In this document: piece after piece, positions 26,187 through 35,094 of the stretch
Position numbering within the stretch: position 1 is the stretch's first letter
Layout of the letters: each line of letters starts with the position of its first letter
Assembly (NCBI GenBank): GCA_028704555.1
Contig: JAQWFD010000027.1
Location: forward strand, 1-53,786
Source of the DNA: Desulfobacterales bacterium
GTDB taxonomy: Bacteria; Desulfobacterota; Desulfobacteria; Desulfobacterales; JAQWFD01
Length of the DNA: 53,786 bases
Reading direction: 5' to 3'
The notes under the pieces: model-generated
The model's database searches: none
What the model saw: the letters and a program-made list of their open reading frames with translations, nothing else
What the model was told of the DNA's origin: nothing
Program-made: the position numbers and the translations under genes

Positions 26187-26530
26187 TTGAAATAGCATAA
26201 TCTGCTGGAATATCAAGCGACTATAGTCGAAATACTTTTTCATCCACAAGCGGTAATAGTGTGTCATTGACCTGTAGGCGTATGCGTACAGGGTGTTCCG
26301 GAAATACATCATGGGCGGCATTGGAACATAGCAGATTCCGGGTGTGCGTTCATCGGGGTCTGACAGAAAAAAATTGTTTAACAGGGGTTGATTGTGGTAG
26401 TGTATTAGACATTTATAGACAGGTGAATTTGATTTTTTGAGACCGGTGTGATCCTTCCGCTGCCAATGCCGGGCTTATATTCCGCTGCCAGGCAACCTGC
26501 TGCATGGCGACGCTGAAACGACGATGATAT
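26187..26530 (-). pseudogene. Possible decayed 5' coding sequence
   Basis: On the minus strand one frame between about 26460 and 26160 reads as plausible protein (NNFFLSDPDERTPGICYVP, then MMYFRNTLYAYAYRSMTHYY) without a credible start. A third frame near 26480-26500 gives a signal-peptide-like ISPALAAEGS. Frames change without clear starts or ribosome sites, so this may be the 5' part of the barrel pseudogene or a second decayed gene. I do not recognise the family. Confidence 0.3.
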
Positions 26531-26567
26531 AAAATCTTCAAGTTCAGTTTTTGAAAGTAATTTTTAC

Positions 26568-27644
26568 ATGACTTCAGAAAACAGACCCAGACTGACAAGA
26601 CAGATCTGTATCGGGAATGTAAAGGTGGGGGGGGGCGCGCCAGTCACGGTCCAGTCCATGACCAATACCTTCACCTGTGATGTGACGGCTACCGTTGGGC
26701 AGATTCATCGCCTTGAACAGGCCGGCTGTGATATTGTGCGGGTGGCTGTGCCGGATCAGGAGTCAGCCCTCGCCATATCCGACATTAAAAAAGCTATATC
26801 GATTCCATTGATTGCGGACATCCATTTTGATTATCAGTTGGCGATAGCCGCTGCACAGGCGGGGGCGGACGCGCTTCGGATCAATCCCGGAAACATCGGC
26901 AGCAAAATGAAAGTCAGGGCGGTTGTGGATTGTGCAACCGATCTGGGGCTTCCGATTCGAATCGGTGTCAATGCCGGATCTCTTGAAAAAGATATTTTGG
27001 AAAAATACAACGGGGCGACGGCGGAGGGGATGGTTGAAAGTGCCATGCGCCACGTGGAATTGCTGACCTCGGTGGGATTTGACCAGATAAAGATTTCACT
27101 CAAGGCTTCCGATGTGCATCGTACTCTGGGTGCATATCGTCTCCTTTCGTCTGTAACGGATTTTCCACTTCATGTCGGGGTGACCGAGGCCGGAGGGCTT
27201 TATTCCGGAATCGTAAAATCGTCCATTGGAATCGGCATGCTCCTTTCCGAGGGAATCGGAGATACGATCCGGGTGTCATTGACCCGGGATCCGGTCGAGG
27301 AAATCCGGGTAGGCTTTGAGATTTTAAAGGCGTTGAATCTTCGTCAGCGCGGTCCTGAAATTATCTCCTGCCCGACATGCGGACGGTGTAAAATCAATCT
27401 TTTCGATATTGTCGAGCAGGTGGAAAAAGCCCTCGCATCTATGACTCAGCCCATAAAGATTGCCATTATGGGGTGTGTGGTAAACGGTCCGGGCGAAGCC
27501 AGGGAAGCTGACATCGGAATTGCCGGTGGTGATGGCATTGGAATTTTGTTCAAAAAGGGACAGGTCGTTAAAAAATGTCCTCAGGAGGATCTGGTTGACG
27601 TATTACTTGATGAAGTGCGCATGTATGTGGAAAAACAGGGGTAA
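26568..27644 (+). CDS. ispG: 4-hydroxy-3-methylbut-2-enyl-diphosphate synthase
   Basis: This 358-residue GcpE/IspG carries out the penultimate MEP-pathway step, reductive ring opening of MEcPP to HMBPP, using a [4Fe-4S] cluster. The N-terminal TIM barrel shows VTVQSMTNT and LIADIHFDYQLA. The cluster Cys are in CPTCGR and IMGCVVNGPGEA. The two-domain bacterial form is complete. The start at 26568 is the first Met before the conserved RQICIGNVKVGGG. It is the first intact gene beyond the accessory block and is followed by proS after 150 bp. Confidence 0.96.
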   Translation: MTSENRPRLTRQICIGNVKVGGGAPVTVQSMTNTFTCDVTATVGQIHRLEQAGCDIVRVAVPDQESALAISDIKKAISIPLIADIHFDYQLAIAAAQAGADALRINPGNIGSKMKVRAVVDCATDLGLPIRIGVNAGSLEKDILEKYNGATAEGMVESAMRHVELLTSVGFDQIKISLKASDVHRTLGAYRLLSSVTDFPLHVGVTEAGGLYSGIVKSSIGIGMLLSEGIGDTIRVSLTRDPVEEIRVGFEILKALNLRQRGPEIISCPTCGRCKINLFDIVEQVEKALASMTQPIKIAIMGCVVNGPGEAREADIGIAGGDGIGILFKKGQVVKKCPQEDLVDVLLDEVRMYVEKQG

Positions 27645-27794
27645 GGGATCGTGATTCAGGCGAATATGCCAGCCGCTGGTAGGATAGAATAAATGGGCTT
27701 GATCATAACTGCGGCCACAATGTCGCGAGGTCCGTCCCGCCCGCGTTATACCGAAAAAATATTGTGAAGGTTTATTAAAGTTACGAGAGGATAT

Positions 27795-29315
27795 ATGGGA
27801 AAACAGGTGAAAACGGCGATTACGCCGACGAGAGATGAAAATTATTCGGAATGGTATCAGCAGGTGGTCAAGGCGTCGGATCTTGCCGAACGCTCCCAGG
27901 TCAGGGGTTGCATGGTGATCAAACCCTGGGGGTATGCGCTCTGGGAAAATATCGTGCGTGAAATGGATGATCTTTTCAAACAGACCGGTGTTAAAAATGC
28001 ATATTTTCCCTTGTTTATACCGCTGAGCTTTCTGGAAAAGGAAGCCGAACATGTGGAGGGGTTCGCCAAGGAGTGCGCCGTGGTAACCCATCACAGGCTG
28101 GAAAAATCGGCCGACGGCGGATTGGTTCCCGCCGGCAGGCTGGCTGAGCCGCTGGTGGTCCGGCCGACATCTGAAACCATTATCGGCGATTCTTTTTCCA
28201 GATGGGTCAGCAGCTACCGGGATCTGCCCATTTTGTTAAACCAGTGGTGCAACGTGGTTCGCTGGGAGATGCGGACCCGCATTTTTTTAAGGACCAGTGA
28301 GTTTTTGTGGCAGGAAGGGCACACGGTGCATGCCACCGAGAAGGAGGCGGTGGACCGGACGCACATGATGCTGGATGTGTATGCCAAAATGGTCGAAGAG
28401 TGTCTGGCCATGCCGGTCATCAAGGGGAGAAAGACCGCGTCAGAACGATTTCCCGGGGCGGTGGATACCCTGTGCATAGAAGCCTTTATGCAGGATCGAA
28501 AGGCCCTTCAGGCCGGCACATCGCATTTTCTGGGACAGAATTTTGCCAGGGCGTCCGGCATAAAATTTCAGTCGGCCGCAGAAGTCGAAGAATACGCGTG
28601 GACGACCTCCTGGGGGACCTCGACCCGGCTGGTCGGCGGGGTCATCATGACGCATGGTGATGATGACGGGATCATTCTTCCTCCGCGGGTTGCTTCATCG
28701 CATGTGGTGCTGCTGCCGATCGTTCGCAAGCCCGACGAGCTGGCTGCCGTGATGGAGTATGTAAATTCGCTGGCAAGGCAACTTCGGGATCAGTTTTATC
28801 ACGGCCGGAGGCTGACCGTGGAGGTTGATGATCGGGATATCGGCGGGGCCAGGGGCTGGGAATGGATTAAAAAAGGGATACCGGTTCGTGTGGAAATCGG
28901 TCCCCGGGATATGGCTGCCAACAGCGTGTTTATGGGACGGCGGGATAAACCCCATCGGGAAAAAATTTCCATGAGCCGAGAGGCCTTTGTCGGCGAGATT
29001 GGCCGGATACTGGACGATATCCAGAAAAACCTGTTTGATCGCGCGCTTGCGTATCGTCAGCAGCATACCGTGGAGATTGATGCCCGGGATGAATTTTATG
29101 GTTTTTTTACGCCCAGAAATGCAGAACAGCCGGAAATTCACGGCGGGCTGGCACTGTCTCACTGGTGTGGCTCTTCGGAGTGTGAAGCGAAAATTAAAGA
29201 GGATCTCAGTGTCACGATCCGGTGTATTCCGTTTGACTCAAAGGCAGAATCCGGGCGGTGTATCTGCTGCGGCCGGGACAGCAGTCAGCGGGTCATATTT
29301 GCAAAGGCATACTGA
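27795..29315 (+). CDS. proS: Prolyl-tRNA synthetase, archaeal/eukaryotic-like type
   Basis: This 506-residue class II synthetase lacks the bacterial INS editing domain. It has the N-terminal NYSEWYQQVVKASDLAE, motif 2 region WCNVVRWEMRTR with EFLWQEGH, and motif 3 VGGVIMTHGDDDGIILPPR. The C-terminal zinc-binding region shows HWCGSSECE and CICCGRDS. This type charges tRNA-Pro and is common in anaerobes. GAGAGGATAT provides the Shine-Dalgarno. Between ispG and rel it is part of a housekeeping run. Confidence 0.96.
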   Translation: MGKQVKTAITPTRDENYSEWYQQVVKASDLAERSQVRGCMVIKPWGYALWENIVREMDDLFKQTGVKNAYFPLFIPLSFLEKEAEHVEGFAKECAVVTHHRLEKSADGGLVPAGRLAEPLVVRPTSETIIGDSFSRWVSSYRDLPILLNQWCNVVRWEMRTRIFLRTSEFLWQEGHTVHATEKEAVDRTHMMLDVYAKMVEECLAMPVIKGRKTASERFPGAVDTLCIEAFMQDRKALQAGTSHFLGQNFARASGIKFQSAAEVEEYAWTTSWGTSTRLVGGVIMTHGDDDGIILPPRVASSHVVLLPIVRKPDELAAVMEYVNSLARQLRDQFYHGRRLTVEVDDRDIGGARGWEWIKKGIPVRVEIGPRDMAANSVFMGRRDKPHREKISMSREAFVGEIGRILDDIQKNLFDRALAYRQQHTVEIDARDEFYGFFTPRNAEQPEIHGGLALSHWCGSSECEAKIKEDLSVTIRCIPFDSKAESGRCICCGRDSSQRVIFAKAY

Positions 29316-29513
29316 TTTTCGATAGTTTTATTCTTACGACAGCGGCTGCGCTTATCGCTTATCGGAAGCCGCCCCTTGCCGGGAGGCAACAGGCACTGTT
29401 CTTACCGGACAGTATGAAAGGGCCGAGGCCCTGAGGAATGAAAAGCATTTTAAAAGGTTATGCCGGTTCAGGGCTGACGGCCGTCCCCGGCCGGTATGAG
29501 TGTATGCGTCTTC

Positions 29514-31661
29514 ATGATCAGAATCAGTGATATTATTGATAAAATTCTCGAGCATAATCCGGATGCCGATGTCGATCTTATAGATCGGGCCTATATATAT
29601 TCTGCCAGGGTTCATGAGGGGCAGGTCAGGTTGTCGGGTGAGCCGTATCTGATGCATCCCCTTGAAGTGGCCGGTATACTGGCCGATATGAAGCTGGACG
29701 TGGTCAGCATCGCGGCAGGACTGCTGCATGATGTCATCGAGGATACGCACGCGTCGCCTGAAGACATACTGGAAATGTTCGGGCCCGAGGTCTGTCATAT
29801 CGTCTCCGGGGTCACCAAGCTCAGCGTACTGCAGTTTACCAGTTCCGAGGCGCGTCAGGCAGAAAGTATCCGAAAGATGCTGCTGGCCATGGCCGATGAT
29901 ATCCGCGTGATTCTGATCAAACTGGCGGATCGTCTTCATAATATGCGGACCCTGCAGTTTCACACGAAGAGCAAGCAGATAAAAATTGCTCAGGAAACCC
30001 TTGATATTTATGCACCGATAGCGTCGAGGCTCGGAATATACAGCATAAAGATTGAGCTGGAAGATGCCGCGTTCAAATATGTTTACCCCGAAGAATACGA
30101 ACAGATCAAAATTCAGGTCAGCAAGGACAAGGCCGAGCGGGAAAACTATATCGAAACGGTTAAGCGCATCATCAAGGAAAAAATGATGGAGGCGCATCTG
30201 GAATGCGAAGTTCTCGGCCGATATAAGCATTTTTTCAGTATTTATCAGAAAATGGTCAGTCAGGATCTTTCGTTTGAAGATGTGTACGATATCATGGCAT
30301 TCCGGGTTATTCTGGATACCGTTCCCCAGTGTTATGAAGCGCTCGGGTTGGTTCATGCACTCTGGAAACCGGTCCCCAAGAAATTCAAGGATTATATCGG
30401 GGTCCCCAAATCCAATATGTATCAGTCGCTGCATACGACGGTGATCGGGCCGATCGGAGAACGGATTGAAATTCAGATACGAACCGGGGAAATGGATAAG
30501 GTCGCCAAATCCGGGATTGCCGCGCACTGGAGTTATAAAGAAGGCGAACGGATCGACGAGGGAATCAGCAAGACCTTTTCCTGGGTTCAGAGTCTGGTGG
30601 AAAATCAGGAAAATTTCAAGAATCCGGAAGAATTCCTGGAAAATGTCCGGATCGATCTCTTTCCCGACGAAGTTTATATATTTACCCCACGGGGAGACAT
30701 TAAATCGATGCCCAAGGGGGCAACGCCAGTGGACTTTGCCTATTTAATTCATACGGAAGTGGGGAATCAGTGCACCGGTTGCAAAGTCAACGGGCGGATG
30801 GTGCCGTTGCAGTATGAACTGAAAACCGGTGATATCGTGGAAGTCATCACCCTCAAAGGGCATAACCCGAGCAAGGACTGGCTCAATTTTGTCAAAACCG
30901 TCAAGGCCAGATCCAAGATCAGACAGTGGATAAAGACACAGGAAAAGGGGCGAAGCATCGCCCTCGGTCGGGAAATGTGTGAAAAGGCTTCCCGGAAATA
31001 TCGACTGAATTTCAATACATTGATGAAATCCCAGAAAATGGTCGAGGTGGCCGAAGCCTTCGGGTTTAAAGCCATTGACGATCTGATCGCCAGCGTTGGC
31101 TATGGGAAGGTCACTCCCTTGCAGCTGATCCGCAAGTTTGAGGTAAAGCCGGGTGGTGGAGACTGGTCGCAGGAATCGTTTTTAAACAAGCTCATTGACA
31201 GGGTCCGAAAAAAGAGACCGAAAACCGGAATCATTGTTCAGGGAATCGACGATGTGCTGATCCGGTTCGGAAAATGCTGCCAGCCGGTTCCGGGTGATTC
31301 GATCAACGGCTACATCACCCAGGGATATGGCGTTACGGTTCACCGGACAAATTGTATCAACTCTCTGAAAATGAATCCGGAGAGACAGATCGATGTGTCA
31401 TGGGCACTGGATAAAATTGATACATATCCGGTAAAAATTTATGTGCGCTGTATCGACCGGCTGGGTCTGCTGGCGGATTTGGCAGCCACCATCAATAAAA
31501 CCGGGGCAAACATACTGACTTCAGAAACGCGGACCCTGGAAAATGAAGCGGTTGACTGCCTTTTCACCATTACCGTAGAAGACACGGAACACTTGGGGAA
31601 AGTGTTTGCAGCTCTGAAAAAAGTCAAATCCGTTCAGCACGTCAAACGGGTGAATGCTTAA
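29514..31661 (+). CDS. Bifunctional (p)ppGpp synthase/hydrolase Rel/SpoT
   Basis: This protein of about 715 residues has an HD hydrolase domain ([19 protein letters not shown], with His72-Asp73 in LLHDVIEDT). A synthetase domain follows, with MAFRVILDT and [14 protein letters not shown], then a TGS domain ([13 protein letters not shown]) and a C-terminal ACT domain. Both catalytic domains look intact. I use the Met at 29514 (MIRISD), the usual family start; an in-frame ATG at 29496 adds six residues, and neither has a good Shine-Dalgarno. Its stop codon overlaps the rpmB stop codon on the other strand. Confidence 0.95.
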   Translation: MIRISDIIDKILEHNPDADVDLIDRAYIYSARVHEGQVRLSGEPYLMHPLEVAGILADMKLDVVSIAAGLLHDVIEDTHASPEDILEMFGPEVCHIVSGVTKLSVLQFTSSEARQAESIRKMLLAMADDIRVILIKLADRLHNMRTLQFHTKSKQIKIAQETLDIYAPIASRLGIYSIKIELEDAAFKYVYPEEYEQIKIQVSKDKAERENYIETVKRIIKEKMMEAHLECEVLGRYKHFFSIYQKMVSQDLSFEDVYDIMAFRVILDTVPQCYEALGLVHALWKPVPKKFKDYIGVPKSNMYQSLHTTVIGPIGERIEIQIRTGEMDKVAKSGIAAHWSYKEGERIDEGISKTFSWVQSLVENQENFKNPEEFLENVRIDLFPDEVYIFTPRGDIKSMPKGATPVDFAYLIHTEVGNQCTGCKVNGRMVPLQYELKTGDIVEVITLKGHNPSKDWLNFVKTVKARSKIRQWIKTQEKGRSIALGREMCEKASRKYRLNFNTLMKSQKMVEVAEAFGFKAIDDLIASVGYGKVTPLQLIRKFEVKPGGGDWSQESFLNKLIDRVRKKRPKTGIIVQGIDDVLIRFGKCCQPVPGDSINGYITQGYGVTVHRTNCINSLKMNPERQIDVSWALDKIDTYPVKIYVRCIDRLGLLADLAATINKTGANILTSETRTLENEAVDCLFTITVEDTEHLGKVFAALKKVKSVQHVKRVNA

Positions 31662-31849
31662 GCTGTTTTTACAACAAATCCTGATTTGATGCAGTTGGTG
31701 CATACGTTGATTTTTTTCACCTGTCCGTTTCTAAGCACACGGACTCTTTGCAGATTGGGGTTGAAACGACGTTTGGTTTTATTGTGCGCATGGCTGACGT
31801 TATTGCCGACAAGCGGTGCTTTCCCACAAATTTCACACATCTTAGACAT
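31658..31849 (-). CDS. rpmB: 50S ribosomal protein L28
   Basis: This 63-residue protein begins [20 protein letters not shown] and contains KRRFNPNLQ and the C-terminal VCTNCIKSG. It is the zinc-binding (C+) form of L28, with CxxC at both ends. AAAGGAG precedes the ATG. It is transcribed alone from a strong promoter upstream, and its leader carries a hairpin. Confidence 0.97.
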   Translation of the reverse strand: MSKMCEICGKAPLVGNNVSHAHNKTKRRFNPNLQRVRVLRNGQVKKINVCTNCIKSGFVVKTA

Positions 31850-31886
31850 ATCGGGTTCTCCTTTAAAGGTCTGGCATTTTCAGTTT

Positions 31887-31903
31887 CATGATCAGCGATC
31901 ATG
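31887..31903 (-). promoter_or_regulatory. Dyad at the 5' end of the rpmB leader
   Basis: CATGATC (31887-31893) and GATCATG (31897-31903) flank a 3-base centre. It begins a few bases downstream of the predicted rpmB transcription start, so it is either an operator or a leader hairpin for autogenous control. Confidence 0.4.
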
Positions 31904-31914
31904 CAAAAGCAAGC

Positions 31915-31943
31915 TTTATATATAAAAAAAAGTATTCTGTAAA
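31915..31943 (-). promoter_or_regulatory. Sigma-70 promoter of rpmB
   Basis: On the minus strand TTTACA (31938-31943), a 17-bp AT-rich spacer and TATAAA (31915-31920) match consensus at 5/6 in each hexamer. Transcription should start near 31907, about 58 nt before the rpmB ATG. Confidence 0.7.
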
Positions 31944-31957
31944 GGTTTTTTCAGATG

Positions 31958-32620
31958 TTATTCTTTTTCAGGTTGCTGGCCGGACAGCTTTTGCTCGCAC
32001 AATGCAATATATTGCAATGCTTCCTGATGAATACCCACATCCGGATAATGCGTTAAAATCTGTTTGAACCGGCAAAGCGCCGCTTTGTAATGTTTGCTTT
32101 TCAAATAAAATTTTCCCACATACAAATCATGGCCGCAAAGCTGTTTCATGCATTCCTTCAGCAGCCTGCTGCCCCGTTGGGCATATTCATTATCAGGATA
32201 CCGGTCAGTCACGCGGGTGAATATGTCCGCGCTTTTTCTGGCCGATGTCTGGTCCCGGTCCACAGAGCTGATCTGCTCGTAATAGCACAGCCCCGTCTGA
32301 AAAATCACATAGGGAACCGCCTCGTTTCGGGGATGAAGGCTTTCAAACTCTTCATATGCCGCAACGGCATCTTCATATTCCTTCAGATGGTAGTGGGCGT
32401 CCGCGATTTTGAGTTCAGCCAGGATGGCATACTGGCTGAACGGATACCAGTCTTTAAGCTTTTCAAAGCTCTCGATGGCGTTCCGGTAATGACCGCTGCT
32501 GAAGGCTTCCATTCCGTTGCTGGCCAGTTCATGTGCCGGCAGATTTTCTTTGGTTTGAAACCAGGCACATCCACTGCACATGATTAATGTCATCAGGCAA
32601 GTAATCAGTAATCTTTTCAT
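31958..32620 (-). CDS. bamD: Outer-membrane assembly lipoprotein BamD
   Basis: This 220-residue lipoprotein has a signal peptide with lipobox LIMCSGC (Cys18), followed by TPR-type helical repeats (HYRNAIESFEKLKDWYPFSQ, then EYEDAVAAYEEFESLHPRNE). This is the BamD/ComL/YfiO pattern. It should sit on the inner leaflet of the outer membrane as part of the BAM complex. It overlaps the trxB stop by 4 bp (ATGA), showing translational coupling in a trxA-trxB-bamD operon. Confidence 0.92.
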   Translation of the reverse strand: MKRLLITCLMTLIMCSGCAWFQTKENLPAHELASNGMEAFSSGHYRNAIESFEKLKDWYPFSQYAILAELKIADAHYHLKEYEDAVAAYEEFESLHPRNEAVPYVIFQTGLCYYEQISSVDRDQTSARKSADIFTRVTDRYPDNEYAQRGSRLLKECMKQLCGHDLYVGKFYLKSKHYKAALCRFKQILTHYPDVGIHQEALQYIALCEQKLSGQQPEKE

Positions 32621-33546
32621 GGTTTTATATTCTCGATATAGTGCTCGGCCGAAAGCGCGGCGATGGCGGCATCCCCCACTGCACTGGCTACTTGTCTTAA
32701 CGGCGTGTTTCGGATATCTCCGGCTGTAAATACGCCGGGTACCGATGTCCTCATATGCGGGTCAGCCACAATAAACCCGGAATCGTCGACCTTGACCGCA
32801 TTATTCAGAAAATCCGTATTGGGTACGATCCCTACCCAGATAAAACAGCCGTCTACGGGAAGTTCCGTTATCTTGTCGGTTTTGACGTTTTTGATGGTGA
32901 CGTTTTCAACGTTGCTCAAACCGCCGATGCCGGTGATGACAGAATCCCAGATAAATTCAATTTTATCGTTGGCCAGCGCACGTTCCTGCAAAATTTTAGT
33001 TGCTCTGAGCTGGTCTCTGCGATGGATCAGATAGACCTTTTTGGCAAATTTGGTCAGAAACATGCTTTCCTGAACAGCGGTATCTCCGCCGCCGACAGCT
33101 GCCACCGTCCGGTTTCTGAAAAAAGGTCCGTCACAGGTGGCACACGAGGACAACCCCCGGCCGTAAAATGTATCTTCCCCGGGGACCCCGAGTTTTCGCG
33201 GGGAGGCACCGGATGCAATAATAACGGCAAGTGTCGTAATGGTACGATCATTTAAGGTGATTTTTTTTATCTGTCCGGACAGATCCAATGAAAGTACCTC
33301 ATTCAGTTCGATGTTCAGGTCGAACTGCTTGACCTGTTCTGTCATTTTGTCGACTAAATCCGCGCCGGAAAGCCCCTTGGGAAATCCGGGGTAATTTTCA
33401 ATCCAGTCTGTGATGAGAATCTGTCCGCCCGGTGCGATTTTTTCGATCAGGATAACGTTGAGCTTTGCACGCGCAGCATACAGACCGGCCGTAAGACCGG
33501 CCGGACCACCGCCGATGATAACCAGATCATAATCCACATTCTGCAT
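32617..33546 (-). CDS. trxB: Thioredoxin reductase
   Basis: This 309-residue flavoprotein has FAD-binding IIGGGPAGLTAGLYAARA, the redox-active SSCATCDGPFF, the NAD(P)H site VGGGDTAVQE and C-terminal VFTAGDIRNTPLRQ. It reduces the thioredoxin encoded 10 bp upstream. The CATC redox pair and order of domains are those of low-molecular-weight bacterial TrxB. Whether it uses NADPH or another donor cannot be settled by eye. Confidence 0.96.
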   Translation of the reverse strand: MQNVDYDLVIIGGGPAGLTAGLYAARAKLNVILIEKIAPGGQILITDWIENYPGFPKGLSGADLVDKMTEQVKQFDLNIELNEVLSLDLSGQIKKITLNDRTITTLAVIIASGASPRKLGVPGEDTFYGRGLSSCATCDGPFFRNRTVAAVGGGDTAVQESMFLTKFAKKVYLIHRRDQLRATKILQERALANDKIEFIWDSVITGIGGLSNVENVTIKNVKTDKITELPVDGCFIWVGIVPNTDFLNNAVKVDDSGFIVADPHMRTSVPGVFTAGDIRNTPLRQVASAVGDAAIAALSAEHYIENIKP

Positions 33547-33556
33547 TACGCGATTC

Positions 33557-33883
33557 CTATAATAAGCTGGTTAATTTTTCTTCTATTTTTGATTTTGCTA
33601 CGGCGCCGGTTATCTTGTCGACCTCTTTTCCGTTTTTGAAGAATATCAGGGTCGGGATGGATTTGATTCCGTATGTGGCAGGCGTTTCCGGGCTGTTGTC
33701 CACATTGCATTTGGTGAATTTGATTCTGTCACTCAATTTCGCAGCCAGCTCGTCAACCACCGGCGCCAACGCACGGCACGGACCACACCATGGAGCCCAG
33801 AAATCAACCAGTACCGGTTTATCTGCGTTCAACACTTCAGTTTCAAAGCTGCTGTCATCGACTTCTAAAATTTCCTCGGCCAT
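33557..33883 (-). CDS. trxA: Thioredoxin
   Basis: This 108-residue thioredoxin has active site WAPWCGPCRALAP, the cis-Pro segment IKSIPTLIFFKNG and a full thioredoxin fold. It is the first gene of the trxA-trxB-bamD operon behind a near-consensus promoter. Confidence 0.97.
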   Translation of the reverse strand: MAEEILEVDDSSFETEVLNADKPVLVDFWAPWCGPCRALAPVVDELAAKLSDRIKFTKCNVDNSPETPATYGIKSIPTLIFFKNGKEVDKITGAVAKSKIEEKLTSLL

Positions 33884-33944
33884 AATGTTTTCCTCTCTTT
33901 AAAAGAATTTCGACGGTGATAAAAAAACATCCTTTTTTGTGACC

Positions 33945-33974
33945 AATATATAAGGGTTTTATATGAATTGTCAA
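33945..33974 (-). promoter_or_regulatory. Sigma-70 promoter of trxA-trxB-bamD
   Basis: On the minus strand a perfect TTGACA (33969-33974) is followed by an 18-bp spacer and TATATT (33945-33950). Transcription should begin near 33938, about 55 nt before trxA. Confidence 0.75.
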
Positions 33975-34238
33975 CTCTGACTAAGGTGCTCAGAAATTAA
34001 TCCGGGTGAAAAAGGAACGGGTTTGGGGGATTTTATGACTGTATACCGGAACAGCGGGTTCCCTGATCAATTTAAACCGTAACCAATTCAATGTCAGCGA
34101 AGCTTCAGCGCCAGGACGGCTCTGTGACCCACGACTGTCCCTTGACTCCTTAACAGGGTTCTGATACCAGTCTGCTGATGAATCAATCGATATGACGCGG
34201 TTTCCGGTCATTTTTATATTCACTGGGAGGTGTATGGT

Positions 34239-35045
34239 ATGGAGGATAAACTCCGAATCGGCGCATTGATATCCGGCGGGGGCACGAACCTGCAGGCGGT
34301 TATCGATGCCTGCGAATCAGGGAAAACAGATGGCCGCATCGTATTTGTGGGATCTGACAACCCGGAGGCAAAGGGGCTTGAACGGGCCAAAAAGCACGGG
34401 ATTCCTACGTTCGTTGTGGATTACAGAAAGATTATCCGGAATCACCGAACCTGCCCGGATCAAACTCAATGCCCCGAAGATTTTGATCTGAGCGACCTGA
34501 TGTCCAAAGATCGACTGTTTCCCGCGACTGCTGATCCCGAAAAGATGATCGCCTATATGCTTACCCGGGCGGCAGCTGAAGCGCAACTGCTCGAACAGAT
34601 GCGGCCTTATCCGTTCGATCTGCTGATACTGGCCGGCTTTATGCGGAAGCTTACCCCTTATTTTATCGACAGGGTCAATATTGATCCTCGCCATCCCCGG
34701 ATCATGAATATCCATCCGGCCCTTCTGCCGGCATTTCCAGGCGTGGACGGATATGGGGATACCTGGCGCTATGGATGCAGGGTAGGCGGCTGCACGGTTC
34801 ATTTTATCGATTACGGTGAGGACTCCGGCCCGATCATCGACCAGAAGGCATTTCACATCGAAGCAGTCGACACGCTCGATACGGTCAGGGAAAAGGGGCT
34901 CAATCTCGAATGGCAGCTGTATCCCGAATGCATTCAGCTCTATGCCCGGGGACGTCTTGAAACTGTTAAAAAGGTATTCGATCTCGGCCGGGGGAAAACC
35001 TTTCAGCGGAGCGTTGTAAAAATTCTGCCGGTGACGGGAGGCTGA
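34239..35045 (+). CDS. purN: GAR transformylase-like formyltransferase with an insertion
   Basis: This 268-residue formyltransferase is clearly longer than the usual ~200-residue PurN. The N-terminal LRIGALISGGGTNLQAVID and the catalytic Asn-His region MNIHPALLPAFPG are present, as is GCTVHFIDYGEDSGPII with its Asp. Between about residues 66 and 118 lies an extra segment (from HRTCPDQTQC to AQLLEQM) with two Cys. The ATG at 34239 is eight bases after GGGAGG and preferred to the GTG at 34230. It catalyses, or derives from, formyl transfer in purine synthesis; no pur genes are adjacent. Confidence 0.85.
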   Translation: MEDKLRIGALISGGGTNLQAVIDACESGKTDGRIVFVGSDNPEAKGLERAKKHGIPTFVVDYRKIIRNHRTCPDQTQCPEDFDLSDLMSKDRLFPATADPEKMIAYMLTRAAAEAQLLEQMRPYPFDLLILAGFMRKLTPYFIDRVNIDPRHPRIMNIHPALLPAFPGVDGYGDTWRYGCRVGGCTVHFIDYGEDSGPIIDQKAFHIEAVDTLDTVREKGLNLEWQLYPECIQLYARGRLETVKKVFDLGRGKTFQRSVVKILPVTGG

Positions 35046-35052
35046 AAGGCCT

Positions 35053-35085
35053 GCTCTGGAAGAGACGAGCCGGCTCAGAGCTTTT
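35053..35085 (+). terminator. Possible terminator after purN
   Basis: GCTCTG (35053-35058) pairs with CAGAGC (35076-35081), followed by TTTT. The loop contains a smaller GAGCCGGCTC dyad. It lies in the 49-bp gap between convergent genes. The stem is short. Confidence 0.4.
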
Positions 35086-35094
35086 AACAGCCAG

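Larger units (their letters stand above)
25650..26567. other. 918-bp interval with degraded coding sequence
   Basis: No intact gene is present. From 25825 to about 26460 the minus strand carries broken coding frames, including a beta-barrel C-terminus (listed separately). The stretch between the regulator start and 25824 and the last 100 bp before ispG show nothing I can name. Confidence 0.6.

Noticed and set aside
33990..34223. 77-codon minus-strand open frame between trxA promoter and purN
   Set aside because: It has no Shine-Dalgarno and a low-complexity Ser/Arg-rich translation; part of it reads through CTGTCCCTTGACTCC-like repeat sequence.
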